Shown piece by piece: positions 35,241-45,330 of a stretch of 64,000 nucleotides of DNA. This DNA comes from Clavaria fumosa (taxonomy: Eukaryota; Basidiomycota; Agaricomycetes; Agaricales; Clavariaceae): contig OX637797.1 in assembly GCA_951802425.1 (NCBI GenBank), positions 2,914,001-2,978,000 of the forward strand. The letters are read 5' to 3'. The position numbers and the translations under genes were made by a program. Within the stretch, counting starts at the first letter, position 1; each line of letters opens with the position of its first letter. The notes beneath the pieces are model-generated. The model did no database searches. It was given only the letters and a program-made list of their open reading frames with translations, and was not told the DNA's origin.

Positions 35241-35363
35241 GGCGAACGCACTGGATCGAAGGGAAGCTAATTAATTTCACCATACATCTTATCTTATCAC
35301 CCTCCCCTATATACACACGCACAACAGTATGCATGGTTGATATGTATTCCGCCCTTGTGAGCG

Positions 35364-36582
35364 TTACTTTTGTGGTATTTTGAGAAGTTCGTCATACGTT
35401 CTACTAACCTTCTCCCAATCGACAACGGTCCAGAAGCGCCGCATATACTCCTCCTTTCCCCACACACCATATCCGGCGCTCATCCACGCATGTTCATGCA
35501 CAGATACGCAAAACAGCGGATGAAACTTACGTGAATGGCCGTATAGTCGCTCACTGTGTGATCCAACCAACTCGGGGGTGTCATACTCGGGAACATCATA
35601 AAAATTGGGCGGTCGAGTGCTGAGTTCATGCGACGGGTCGGTGTGCAGCGAATGAGAAGAGGTTGAATTTGGCGCCGATGACGGCGGACGACCGGTGAAT
35701 GTGCCTGAGGCCGGCGACGTGGGCTGCGTCGTGAAACGCTTCGACGAGGACGACGGCAGATTGAGGTTTGGAGTTGTTCTTAATTCTTTCACCAGTGGAC
35801 TACTCTCCAGATAAGAATCGTGGAACTTTTTCTCATCCTCCCCAAGAATAGGCGCCTTTTCCGCCATATGATGTCTTGAACGGACTAGCAATGTCCCGGC
35901 TCCAAACGTGGGCAGAATAGCGGTCAGCCCTGAAGAGTCCGCCACAAACCAGATCCAACCCGAACTGACGAGCCCGAGCACGGCTGCGGAGAAATTGGAT
36001 TGGAGCTGCCCTAGGCTGCTGTATTGCTCGCGGATCATCGCCATGAGTTTGCTAGATAATTTTTGTTCATGCGAATTGGCGTTATAATTTTTCGGAAGAG
36101 GTTTCTAAGTGTCTAATGAGTGCTGGTTCCGTAGACAAAAACGAAGTAGACGGTAGTGCGGACACGCACGATTGAATTTAGGAAGTAGCTGTTGTTTAAC
36201 GCTTGACTGGCATAATTGAATGCCAGCGCCTTGCTACGATCTGTAGCGGTGTGTATGACTGTGTCCACTACGCTTTTATGCTCGAGTCCAGTCCCTACGA
36301 TGCGCGGTCAGCTCGCTCACTGTACGGTCGTAGGACCGTTTTTTAGAATGGCCTACCTCGCACCTCGTCATTTAGACGCTCTAGCAGACCATCTTGATAC
36401 TCCACTGCAATAACCCTCAGCGCGTCTGGACTCAAGAAACCGTTGACCCCATCTTCTATTGGGTAGGGTAGAGGCCGTCGATTATGTAGGTGCCGTGCTA
36501 AGCGTAAAAGGCGCGCAGGGCCTGCGAATGAGCAACTTCGCGTTGGTATGGTTGCTGCTATGCGGACGCCGAGCCAGCTCAT
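35364..36582 (-). CDS. SOD-fold mitochondrial small-subunit ribosomal protein (mS42/mS43 type)
   Basis: The first exon (about 36354-36582) has a basic presequence-like start (MSWLGVRIAATIPTRSCSFA) and the SOD-like N-terminal helix block LPYPIEDGVNGFLSPDALRV. Exon 2 (about 36173-36323) gives GLEHKSVVDTVIHTA and ALAFNYASQALNNSYFLNS. The last exon (35364 to about 36050) has the Fe/Mn-SOD C-terminal features LGLVSSGWIWFV, LPTFGAGTLLV, VHEHAWMSAGYGVWGKEEYM and FWTVVDWEKV. A long Ser/Pro insert splits the C-terminal domain, as in Rsm26/Mrp1-type mitoribosomal proteins rather than true dismutases. The join between exons 2 and 3 fits no GT donor in frame; a GC donor (ATCGT|GCGTGT) would restore it. 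Confidence 0.72.
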
Positions 36583-36735
36583 GGACCAGAGTGGGTTGAG
36601 GAAGCAGCCAACGCGCTGAAGTAGAGACTACCGGCAGGTCAAAGTCGACGTGATGGTTTTAGAAATTTTGCGTTGACGCGGCAGTTGACGAGCGCTGGCG
36701 TTGAGTGACCGTCTACATCTACACCGACAACAACG
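36583..36735. promoter_or_regulatory. 153-bp divergent promoter, mitoribosomal gene / OST2
   Basis: Two genes diverge across this interval, so it must hold both promoters. No specific site was recognised. Confidence 0.35.
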
Positions 36736-37204
36736 ATGGTCACCCCCAAAGTCACACTGATGGCCCAAGCCAACTTCGAGTCGCTGTGGAAAAGTTATCT
36801 AGAGCAGACGCCCCGCCGTCTTAAGCTCATTGACGCCTACCTCGTCTTCATCTTACTCTCTGGTATCCACCAATTCATCTACTGCATCCTCCTCTCCAGC
36901 TTTCCGTTTAACGCCTTTCTGGCTGGGTGCGTTCTATCATCGCTTGCATGTCTCTTCAGGGCTAAGAGCACTGGGATTTTACAGATTCGCAAGCACAGTG
37001 GGCCAGTTCGTCCTTACCGCGTCGCTACGTTCCCAGGTAAACCCAGAGAACAAGGCTGTCTTCGAACACGTTTCGCCTGAGCGGTGAGCCCTCTCGTCCG
37101 GCTTGCTTATACCTGATGCCAATCTTGCTTTCTCTAGTGCTTTTGCAGATTTTGCCTTGGGATCCATCGTTTTGCATTTCTTTGTTTTTAATTTCCTGGG
37201 ATAG
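36736..37204 (+). CDS. OST2: oligosaccharyltransferase subunit OST2/DAD1
   Basis: Exons 36736-36926, 36985-37083 and 37138-37204 sum to 357 nt (118 residues). The subunit is a small three-helix ER membrane protein of the N-glycosylation complex. The sequence is highly conserved: [60 protein letters not shown] and [20 protein letters not shown] at the terminus. A second in-frame ATG at 36763 ([10 protein letters not shown]) gives the more usual family start and may be the true one. Confidence 0.94.
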
Positions 37205-37314
37205 ATGCTCTTCCAACTTTGCTAAATCACACATATGCAAGTGGCAACAATCTCGCGAGAAATGCTTCTCAGAAACATACAACCCATGCATCCTACCATG
37301 ATGCGCCCTACTAC

Positions 37315-37813
37315 TCATGCGCCGAGGACGAGAAGCAATGCACACCATAACGAAAGCTTGAGGTGTCTCAGGACCTCCTCTCGAATGACGTCGACCGCTG
37401 AGCGACATGCACGAACTATATCAGCAGTCAAACAACGAACAAGGAATAAGATACATGCCCCGAAGATGACGACAGCAAAGTCGAAAACGTATTCCCCTGT
37501 AAAACGCATTGAGCAGATGGCGAAAAGTAAGACGCACTGCATGCATCACCGAATTCCAAGTAAGTGCGAAGCCATCCTGAGACGGCAGCTCAAATCAATG
37601 CATATACTGTCGATTGTTTTTACGGATTCAAACTCACGACGCATGTCCTTATGAGGCACTAGTGATACAGCGGGTCTATGAGTTGCAATTAGCTTCTGCG
37701 CTTGAGCGACAGAGGGGGTCATTGTACGTGAGACCAGTGGAGCGCTTGATGCCCGCGAGGAAGGCACTAATGAGCATAAAATCGAAGCCCAGATGTATGA
37801 GTCTGCCGAGCAT
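37315..37813 (-). CDS. ATG44: mitofissin (Atg44, DUF1748) homologue with extended C-terminus
   Basis: Four small exons (37728-37813, 37638-37675, 37550-37576 and 37315-37496) sum to 333 nt (110 residues). The core matches the DUF1748 family: MLGRLIHLGFDFMLISAFLA, GIKRSTGLTPAVSLVPHKDM, RRWLRTYLEFGEYVFDFAVV. Mitofissins act in the mitochondrial intermembrane space and drive membrane fission during mitophagy. Family members I know are about 70-90 residues and end soon after the final conserved helix. Here the frame continues for about 45 more residues, including an Arg-rich helix and a hydrophobic end (LWCALLLVLGA). All three introns have good GT-AG signals. The gene converges on OST2 with a gap of 110 bp. 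Confidence 0.78.
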
Positions 37814-37979
37814 GATGGTATTGTACACGGAGGAAGTCTTGAATGTTGAACGTTGAACGTTGAACAACTGCGTAACACTTCAGCACAACTACAATTCCCA
37901 CGGGCTTTGCAACGCTGAAGCGTTCGGTATATTCATTCCCAAGTACATCTGCGCCGTCTATATCTGCTCTATGTTGTGG

Positions 37980-38875
37980 TTACAAAAGGCTTTTGGGCCT
38001 GACATCAGCCATAGCTTTCAACGCGTTCTCCGTGCTTTCCTTTGCCTCCTTAATCGTACTTGAAAAAGGTTTGAACTTAGGTGTGTCCGAGTCCACTGTA
38101 AATTTGCTAGAGTTAGACTCGATTCGAGAAGAAGCGCCTTCGAAGGCACGCTGCTTACCCATGAGCTGAAAAGCGGCGCTTTCGCTCGTAGTCACGAAGC
38201 CTCCCGCTTGTTTGATCCGACTCAGGGCAATTGGAATTTCCTCCTTGTTGCAGCTAGACACACCATCTGCCAGGAGGTGTACTGTGTACCCTGCTTGGAT
38301 CAAGTCAAGCGCAGTTTGCAGGACGCATACATGGGACTGCGGAACGGTCCGGAAGCTTCAGATCAGGTCAATATGGTAGCAAACGTGTGATTGACCTCAA
38401 TGCCGAGGAGGATGATGTCTTGGGGACGCTCCGAGAGAAGGACGTCCTTCACCTTGCCGACATACATCGAGAAGAGGGTTTTGGGGAAAGGTCCATGGCA
38501 CAGAGTTCCGAGAGAAGCCAGATCGATTTCTGGACTCGTTGTACCAAGCGCTGCATGGCGTCAACAACATGGTCGGTTGCGTGTGGTGGACTGGACAGAC
38601 CTCTGGGATTTTGTTCCGTGACGACCACGCCGATCCCCAGGACCTAACGAAGGAATCTGTTTTCTGAGATGGTTAGCGGCGTTGGACGAGTGCTGACTTT
38701 GGCTACTTGGAGCATTTTGTTACATGTGTTCACAACATGCTCAAAGCCATAGATGAGGGTGCCTTTGGGGTACAGTATCAACGCTCGCGATTAGCGTGGC
38801 GCGTGGTACCGAGTCCTCACTGAAGCGGGTCTGCATGTCGCACACAAAGAGCATCGTTTTGCCTTGTCCGAGCAT
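37980..38875 (-). CDS. isochorismatase-fold cysteine hydrolase
   Basis: Six exons (38821-38875, 38698-38762, 38601-38643, 38396-38550, 38159-38336 and 37980-38095) sum to 612 nt (203 residues). The protein is close to the ISOC1/ISOC2 group, whose substrates are poorly defined. The catalytic triad positions are visible: Asp in LFVCDMQTRF, Lys in HGPFPKTLFSMYVG and the nucleophilic Cys in SHVCVLQTALDL. The VVVTEQNPRALGTT segment is typical. The C-terminal tail (about 35 residues) is polar and Lys/Ser-rich. It is divergent from STI1 across about 360 bp. Confidence 0.87.
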
Positions 38876-39236
38876 TTTGAGTGCGGCGACGTTGTATCAG
38901 CTGCGCGGACAGCCAGTTGTGGAGTGAGAGAAGGGCGGAAGAGCGGGATTCCAGCTCTAGTTTTGGTCACGGTTGTCGCCGGCACTCTTTAGCTCGCTCA
39001 ACACGATATGGTGTACGGCGACGAGGTTGGTCGTCAACCTGCTTGAGCGCTAAACATCTGCGACCGTGCCCAACAGCGGCGAGCGCAATCCTTCGTATAA
39101 TTATCAGCACGAGGGTGTTTGTTTCTGGAATGTTCTGGCGGAGACGTGAATCACCCCCACTCCGGCCCTATATACGGGTAGCACAGCGAGCTCGGCCTCT
39201 TCCTCACCGTTTCTCATCCCAAACGCACCATTGGCC
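38876..39236. promoter_or_regulatory. divergent promoter with perfect heat-shock element
   Basis: At 39123-39135 the sequence TTCTGGAATGTTC is a perfect three-unit heat-shock element (TTC nn GAA nn TTC), about 100 bp upstream of the STI1 ATG. Hsf1 control of HOP/STI1 genes is established in fungi and animals. The partner gene on the other side is the isochorismatase-fold hydrolase. Confidence 0.75.
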
Positions 39237-41574
39237 ATGTCCGACGTGCGTGCATTTGAGTTCCAGTCACTGCAGTATTTTGATATCAACCCCTAGGCGA
39301 ATGCATTGAAAGATCTGGGGAACAAAGCCTTCGCCGCTAAGGAGTGGGACTCCGCCATTGGCTACTTTACACAGGCCGTCGCCCTCGACCCGACCAACCA
39401 CGTCCTCTACTCCAACCGAAGCGCCGCACATGCAGGGAAGAAAGAATGGATTGACGCCCTGAAAGATGCCGAGGAGGTGTGTTTGTTATTCTCCTCTATC
39501 TCCTCAGCGTTCACTAACGAAAAGCTGGATGGATGGCTCTGGCTGGATAGTGCATAAAGGTCAACCCTAAGTGGGCGAAAGGTTATGCCCGGAGGGGCGC
39601 TGCGCTGCACGGCGCACGGCGATACGACGACGCGATCGTCGCATACGAGGAGGGTCTCAAGCTCGAGGACAGTCCTGCACTGCGCAAAGGGCTAAAGGAG
39701 GTGCGGGACGCAAAAGGTACGCGAATATCGCTCTCTGCCTATTCTCGCATCGCACGCTGATGTGGGTTTTGACATACTCCACGAGCAGAGGCAGCCGATG
39801 AACCCCTTGGTCTCGGAAAGATGTTCTCTGATCCCCAACTGCTCAGCAAGCTGGCCGCCAACCCGAGGACGCAGAAGCATCTCGCCGATCCGTCGTTCAT
39901 GCAGATGGTGTGTTCTCTTCTCCGCTTGTGCACTTCCCGTTCCTGCAGTGTCGCTAACCACGTTTTTCCAATGGCAGCTGCAAATGATTCAACAAAACCC
40001 GAAGTTAGCTAGCAAGTACGTATTTCATGCCCTCGATGGTCCTGATGACTTAAACGCCTCTCCCATCATTATAGCCTCTTACAATCTGACCCTCGAATGA
40101 TCGACGTGCTTGGAGTTGCGATGGGTATCGACATCCAAGGATACAGCCGCCCCGAAGGCTCCGACGAGCTTCCCCCAGGCGTCGTTCCTCAAGATACTCC
40201 AGGGGCATCTTCTCGACCCCCTCACACGGCCACGTCGACCTCGCCCAAATTTGAGCCGCAAACTCAGACCAAGTCTTCATCCTCACCCCCTCCTCCTCCC
40301 AGCGAGGATGTGGAAATGCTGGACGACGAGGAGGCCACGGCAAAGCGGGACGCGGAGGCTGCTAAGAAGTTGGGCAGTGAGGCGTACAAGCGTAGTGACT
40401 TTGCCGTCGCTGCGGAGCAGTTTGCCAAGGCATGGGATCTTTCGCCCAAGGATATTACATATCTCACCAACCTGGGAGGTAAGGAATTGCCGTTCTATGA
40501 CTTTAAGAAATGGTAGCCGATTCAGCGATGGCATGTAGCGGCGTACCTCGAGCAAGGAGAATACGACAAAGCTATTGAGGCTTGCGAGAAAGCGGTCGAC
40601 GAAGGCCGTTCGGTGCGTGCGATTCAGCTCCTCTTCTCCACGGAACATTTCTGTTGATGGCGTGTGTAAACTCCAGCTGCGCGCCGACTTCAAACTCATT
40701 GCCAAGGCGCTAGGTCGCATCGGCTCCGTCTACCTCAAGAAGTCCGATTTATCGTCCGCGATCAAATACTTTGAGAAGTCACTCTCGGAGCACCGCACGC
40801 CGGACGTACTCAACAAGCTGCGCGATGCGCAACGCGCTAAGACAGAGTCGGACCGGCTCGCGTACATCGACCCGGAGAAGGGCGCAGCGGCGCGCGAGGA
40901 GGGCAACACGCAGTTCAAGGCGGGCAGCTTCGTAGATGCGGTGAAGAGCTACACGGAAGCGATCAAACGTGACCCAGATGATCCGCGCGGGTACAATAAC
41001 AGGGCGGCTGCCTACCAGAAGCTAGTTGCGCTTCCCGAGGCGCTCAAGGACGCGGAGGCGGCACTCAAAATCGATCCTTCTTTCGGTGCGTGTGGTGTTT
41101 CTCTTCGTGAACAGTGTGGCTGAGCTGTGTGTCGCTCTAGTTAAGGCGTACATTCGAAAATCGGCCATCATGTTCGGCATGCGGGAGTACACGAAGGCAA
41201 TCGAAGCTCTGCACCAGGCGGAAGGACACGACCCGGAGGGGAAGCACAAGTCGGAGATTCAGCAGCAAATACTCAAATGTCAACAAGCCATGTTCACTCA
41301 GCGAGCGGGGGAGACGGAGGAGGAGACATTCAACAGGTTGATGCGAGACCCCGAGGTTGCTGTGAGCAAGCTGAATTTCTTTGCCGGTTTAGATTTTTAC
41401 AACTGATTTCTTTACGATGTCAAGGGTATCATGAGCGATCCAGTCATGCAACAGATCCTGCAGCAGGAAAAGTCCAACCCAGGTGCGCTGCAGAATCACA
41501 TGAAGAACCCTGTGGTGCGTGCAAAGATTTTGAAGTTGATAGAAGTTGGGGTCATTCAGGGACGATGGAGTTAA
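39237..41574 (+). CDS. STI1: Hsp70-Hsp90 organising co-chaperone Sti1/HOP
   Basis: Ten exons (39237-39245, 39297-39476, 39551-39716, 39789-39907, 39978-40015, 40075-40478, 40539-40612, 40677-41085, 41141-41361 and 41425-41574) sum to 1770 nt (589 residues). The order is TPR1 (ALKDLGNKAFAAKEWDSAIG), DP1 (MFSDPQLLSKLAANPRTQKH), a Pro/Ser linker, TPR2A (AAKKLGSEAYKRSDFAVAAE), TPR2B (GAAAREEGNTQFKAGSFVDA) and DP2 (VAGIMSDPVMQQILQQEKSN). The protein bridges Hsp70 and Hsp90 by binding their C-terminal EEVD tails. The first exon codes only for Met-Ser-Asp. A heat-shock element lies just upstream. Confidence 0.95.
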
Positions 41575-41680
41575 AGGAGGCAAAGATTTCGCAGCTGCTG
41601 AGATCTGTTTTGTATTTTGTGTTGCATGGCACTTGTACTTCTCGCTACAAAACATAAATAACAAGAATGGAATGACTTGC

Positions 41681-43167
41681 CTAGCTCTCCGCTGCTGGGC
41701 AAGCCCAAGACCAATCTAGGAACCCAGCATCCTCAAACAGGCGTCTCAGCTCGCCCTCCCGGTTCGTCCTCTTCTGTTTGTCGTCAAGGCTCTCGCGCCG
41801 GAGCTGCGTCCAGACCTGCATGCATTCACGCACCTCGTCTGGGTTACTCAGCCCAACGACAACCGGGACGTCCAGCTCCGCCGCAGCGCCGAGCGAGAAC
41901 CCAAGCGCGGCCCGCGGCAGGCCGCCGTCGTGCAGCAACCGCGCGCACGCCCGCGCCGAGGCGTCCCGGAGCGCGGGCGGCGCGGCGTGCCACACAGGCG
42001 GGGCCGGCGTGAGGAGGCCCATGCTGAGCGGGGAGGCAGAGAGCGGCTGCGCGACGTGCGCGCGCGCGCGGAGCGCACCTGCGAAGGCGACGAAGGCCGC
42101 GTTCTGCAGGGTGAGGTGCGCGTAGGACTGCACGGCGTCGAGCGGCTCGTACGGCGGCGTGTGGCGCACGAGCAGCGCAAAGCGCAGGAGTGTGGGGAGA
42201 GGGAAGCCTCGACGCAGCCGCTGGCGCGTCAGCACGCTCGCACGGGAACGGGCAGGGGCAATAGGCAAATGCGTTACCTGAGATGCCAATGTTTCTGACG
42301 AGCCCTTCCTCTTTCAGCTTTCTGAGCTCCAGGATCGCATCCAGCACGATGCGGTCTCCTGGTCCCCAGAGTTTCGCCTCGCCCCCCTCTTCCAGACCAT
42401 ACGCGGCCTTCTCTTCTCCGAGGGCGGCGAGGGGGTTGCCCGTCTTCCGCGGGGCAACTTCCGCGCCCACGAACTCAACGTCGTGCAGATACACGACGTC
42501 CAGGTAGTCTGTGTGGAGGCGGTCGAGACTGCGCTTGACGCTGGCGCGGATCGCCTCTGGGGAGTAGTCGAACGACGCGGCGGCCGCGGCGTCGTCGTCG
42601 TCGTCGCAGTACCGGCCGCACTTGGTGATCTGGAAACGAGAAGGACATGTCCCCTCGGCCGCAAAGGGCTGCACAAGCAGGGGGGGGGGGGAGGTACGCA
42701 CGAGGTGGTACGAGCGCCGCGGGAACTCATGCTTGAGCGCGGTGAGCGCCTCGCCCAGGACGCCTTCGGACTGTCGGTAGAAGGGTGCCGTATCGAAGGC
42801 GCAGAGACCGCAGCTGCACAGCAGGTCGGCTTCAACGGCCACTTTCCAGGACGCCAAAAGGGACGTATTTACCGAAGGGCGAGTCTGACGGTCTCCAAGG
42901 GGGTGTAGCCGGCCACGTATTCTTCCGAGTTATATATCGTCGAGAACGTAGCCGTCCCGACGATGATGGGCGGCAGTCCGAGTGGGCCCAGCGTCGCCTT
43001 TCAAAAGTACGGGGGGGGGGGAATGTTCGTTTCAGTATTACAAAGAGCGCGATGAACGATCGGGGGTTTGGCCTGCTCGCCTCTTTGAGCTGCACCTGCT
43101 GGAAGCCGCCGTCCGTCTCATCGGTCGGGCGCACGTCGTCGTCTCGCGATCCAGCTGGGGGTAACAT
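41681..43167 (-). CDS. aldo-keto reductase, D-arabinose 1-dehydrogenase (Ara2) type
   Basis: Five exons (43042-43167, 42873-42997, 42702-42813, 42278-42629 and 41681-42207) sum to 1242 nt (413 residues). The barrel signature is complete: LGPLGLPPIIVGTATFSTIY, CAFDTAPFYRQSEGVLGEAL (catalytic Asp and Tyr), LITKCGRY (Lys), LDVVYLHDVEFVG (His), GLVRNIGISGFPLP and the late VVVGLSNPDEV. Ara2-type enzymes oxidise D-arabinose towards D-erythroascorbate, a fungal antioxidant; the exact substrate here is inferred. Two of the introns contain long C-runs (10 or more on the coding strand). The first 42 residues are polar and poorly conserved. Confidence 0.85.
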
Positions 43168-43637
43168 GGTCGTCAGATGATAGGGAGCCAACAACGGAGA
43201 TAAGCAACTATACTTTTCGAGCGCTGAGCGGCGACGTGCGCTCGTTGGCAAATGGCAAAAGCTTATTGCAGATGGCAAAGGAGCAACTTTGCTAGCCAAA
43301 ATCAAATTTACGCGTCGCGTCTGGACGTATGCACAACAGTACTTCGCCACCTGCTTGCTAAGTTGCCCACTGGCAGACACGGCTGAGCACACAGAACAAA
43401 AAACTGGGCCTTTGGGAGCCAGAGTTCGCCCCTCAGCCTTCAGGGAGTGCATTTCAAACAGCTCAAATGCGCGTCTGCAACGGATGCAATAAACCATCCG
43501 CATGGTCAAGTGTTACAGTACGATACCAACCAGCCACTGGCAGATGATTCTCGATGAGATCACGATAGCAGGGGGCTCCAGGGCTCCCATTCCCATCTCA
43601 GGCTACACGTCCGAGTTTGGATCTCGCTCCTTGATAA
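43168..43637. other. intergenic region upstream of the aldo-keto reductase
   Basis: This 470-bp interval lies between the reductase start and the 3' end of the next minus-strand gene. It should hold the reductase promoter. No coding exon or repeat was recognised. Confidence 0.35.
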
Positions 43638-44505
43638 TTACATTCTGCAACATTCGCGCGAGAGGAGACAAGGAAAAACAAACAAAAGACCGGGGAATTG
43701 AAAACGCGGGAGAGAGGCAGGCGCAAAGGGGCCCACACTCCAACGGGGGGGGGGGACTCTACAGCTTGTCCCGCTTCCACCTTTCGCCGCGCGGACATGC
43801 CAAAGCAACAAGTCAGCCCACCAAGCAAAGAAAAAAGTAAAACGAGGAAACAAGGCACGAAGACGCGACCCCCCCCCCAAAAAAAAGAGACGCGCACCTG
43901 TGATCCAAATCCTCATTGACGTTGACCATCTTAGTGATCTGGTTCGGCTTGATCGTGTTCCACGGCGTCGGGTTGCTCTTCGTCCACACGACTGGAAACG
44001 GAGGACACACACACACACACGCACGCACAGAGAGAGACACACAATCAGCACATTCATTCGCACAGCAGCAGCAAAAGCAAGCAAGAGAGAGGGAGGGAGG
44101 GAGAGAGGACACGCAACTCGTAGGCCCTAGGGCAAGCCGCCCGAGGTACCACGTCCCGCCCACGAGGACGCCCGAGATGATCACGTAGCTGTTGTGGGGG
44201 AGGCACACACACCAGTCGGTTGGGGCTGGTCAGCTGTGGGCGCAAGGGGGGGTTAGGAAGGAGTGCATACGCACATCGGGATGGCCTATTAGCGGCGGCG
44301 TCATCACCATCATCACCATCGTCATCGTCGTCGTCGACAGCGAGTATCGGCACAAACCCAACAACCAAAAAGAAAGAAAGAAAGTAATCAAAACATCAGC
44401 CCCAACCATCCCCAACCATCCCTATCAGCCCCACCACCAAAAAAAAATCCGCACCTCAATAGCAAACCAATTCCGCATGAAATGTCTCCGAAACCCACCC
44501 GCCAT
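43638..44505 (-). CDS. NDUFA4/MLRQ-like mitochondrial inner-membrane protein
   Basis: Five exons (44455-44505, 44275-44285, 44118-44188, 43898-43991 and 43638-43644) sum to 234 nt (77 residues). The protein starts MAGGFRRHFMRNWFAIEAIP and has one transmembrane helix (YVIISGVLVGGTWYLGRLAL). It continues with the conserved tail GPTIVWTKSNPTPWNTIKPN. The family includes human NDUFA4, a subunit associated with cytochrome c oxidase. Exon 2 is only 11 nt and the last exon only 7 nt, so both ends of the model need transcript support. Introns are long for this window (up to 253 bp) and carry G, C and A homopolymers. Confidence 0.75.
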
Positions 44506-45219
44506 TGTTTTTTCTCAACTGAGGAGCCCTCACTGTAATTTTGGAAGGCGCGTCAGCGCCGCTACGATGCAGTAAAGATAGAGAGAGTGTACAGACAAAG
44601 ACAGACAAAGATAACAGACAGACAGATAGACAGACAGGCAGACAGGCAGACAGGCAGGCAGGGGGAGGAAAGGAGTTGATTGGCAGCGACAAGCGACAAC
44701 GGCTTCTTGGGGGGGGGGGGAATCGGCAGTGTAGCACGTTCGGATGCAACGCTCACGCTCACCCTGACCATGCTCTCGCCCAATCACGTGCGACTCGCTG
44801 AGATAGAGGCGCAAACGCAAAAGCCATCATTTCGAGAAAGAAAAAAAAAGCTCGTTGGTATATCGTCATACTGTACAACCGGCTTGTTTTACTGTGACAG
44901 AAAGAAGAGAGAAAGGAAGAAGCAGAAAGGGGGGAGGAGGGGGGGCATAAAAGCCTCCATACAGTAGTAACAAGGAAGAAAGAAAGAAAGAAAGAAAGAA
45001 CGAACGTAGAAAAAACTAACTTCATAGGTTCGTGAAAAAAAAACCAACATGTACACAAGAGCCGAGCGAGCGTAAAGAATGGATCAGAAACGCAAAAACC
45101 AAAAAAAAAAAAAGAAAAAAAAGGTAGATGCGAGACGATACGTGCGTGCGCGTGCGCGTGCGCGGGATGCTCATGAGCACCTTTTTGAAAAGAAAAGGAC
45201 ACAGACAGACGAAAAGGCC

Positions 45220-45252
<33 letters not shown>

Positions 45253-45330
45253 CGAAAGAAAGAAAAAAGCGAACAAAAAGGAAAAGAAGGAAAGAAAAAA
45301 AACCGATAAAGAAAGAATAAACACACGCCC
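44506..45330. repeat. microsatellite-rich intergenic region
   Basis: The interval holds a CAGA/CAGG-type tetranucleotide array (44590-44665), a GAAA array (about 44975-45000), a GACA array (45221-45252), a G10-class run near 44709 and several A-rich homopolymers. No gene is supportable. It covers the promoter of the NDUFA4-like gene and the 3' end of the large coiled-coil gene. Confidence 0.8.

Noticed and set aside
44590..45252. Tetranucleotide arrays as a possible CRISPR-like array
   Set aside because: They are simple microsatellites without unique spacers, in a eukaryotic genome.
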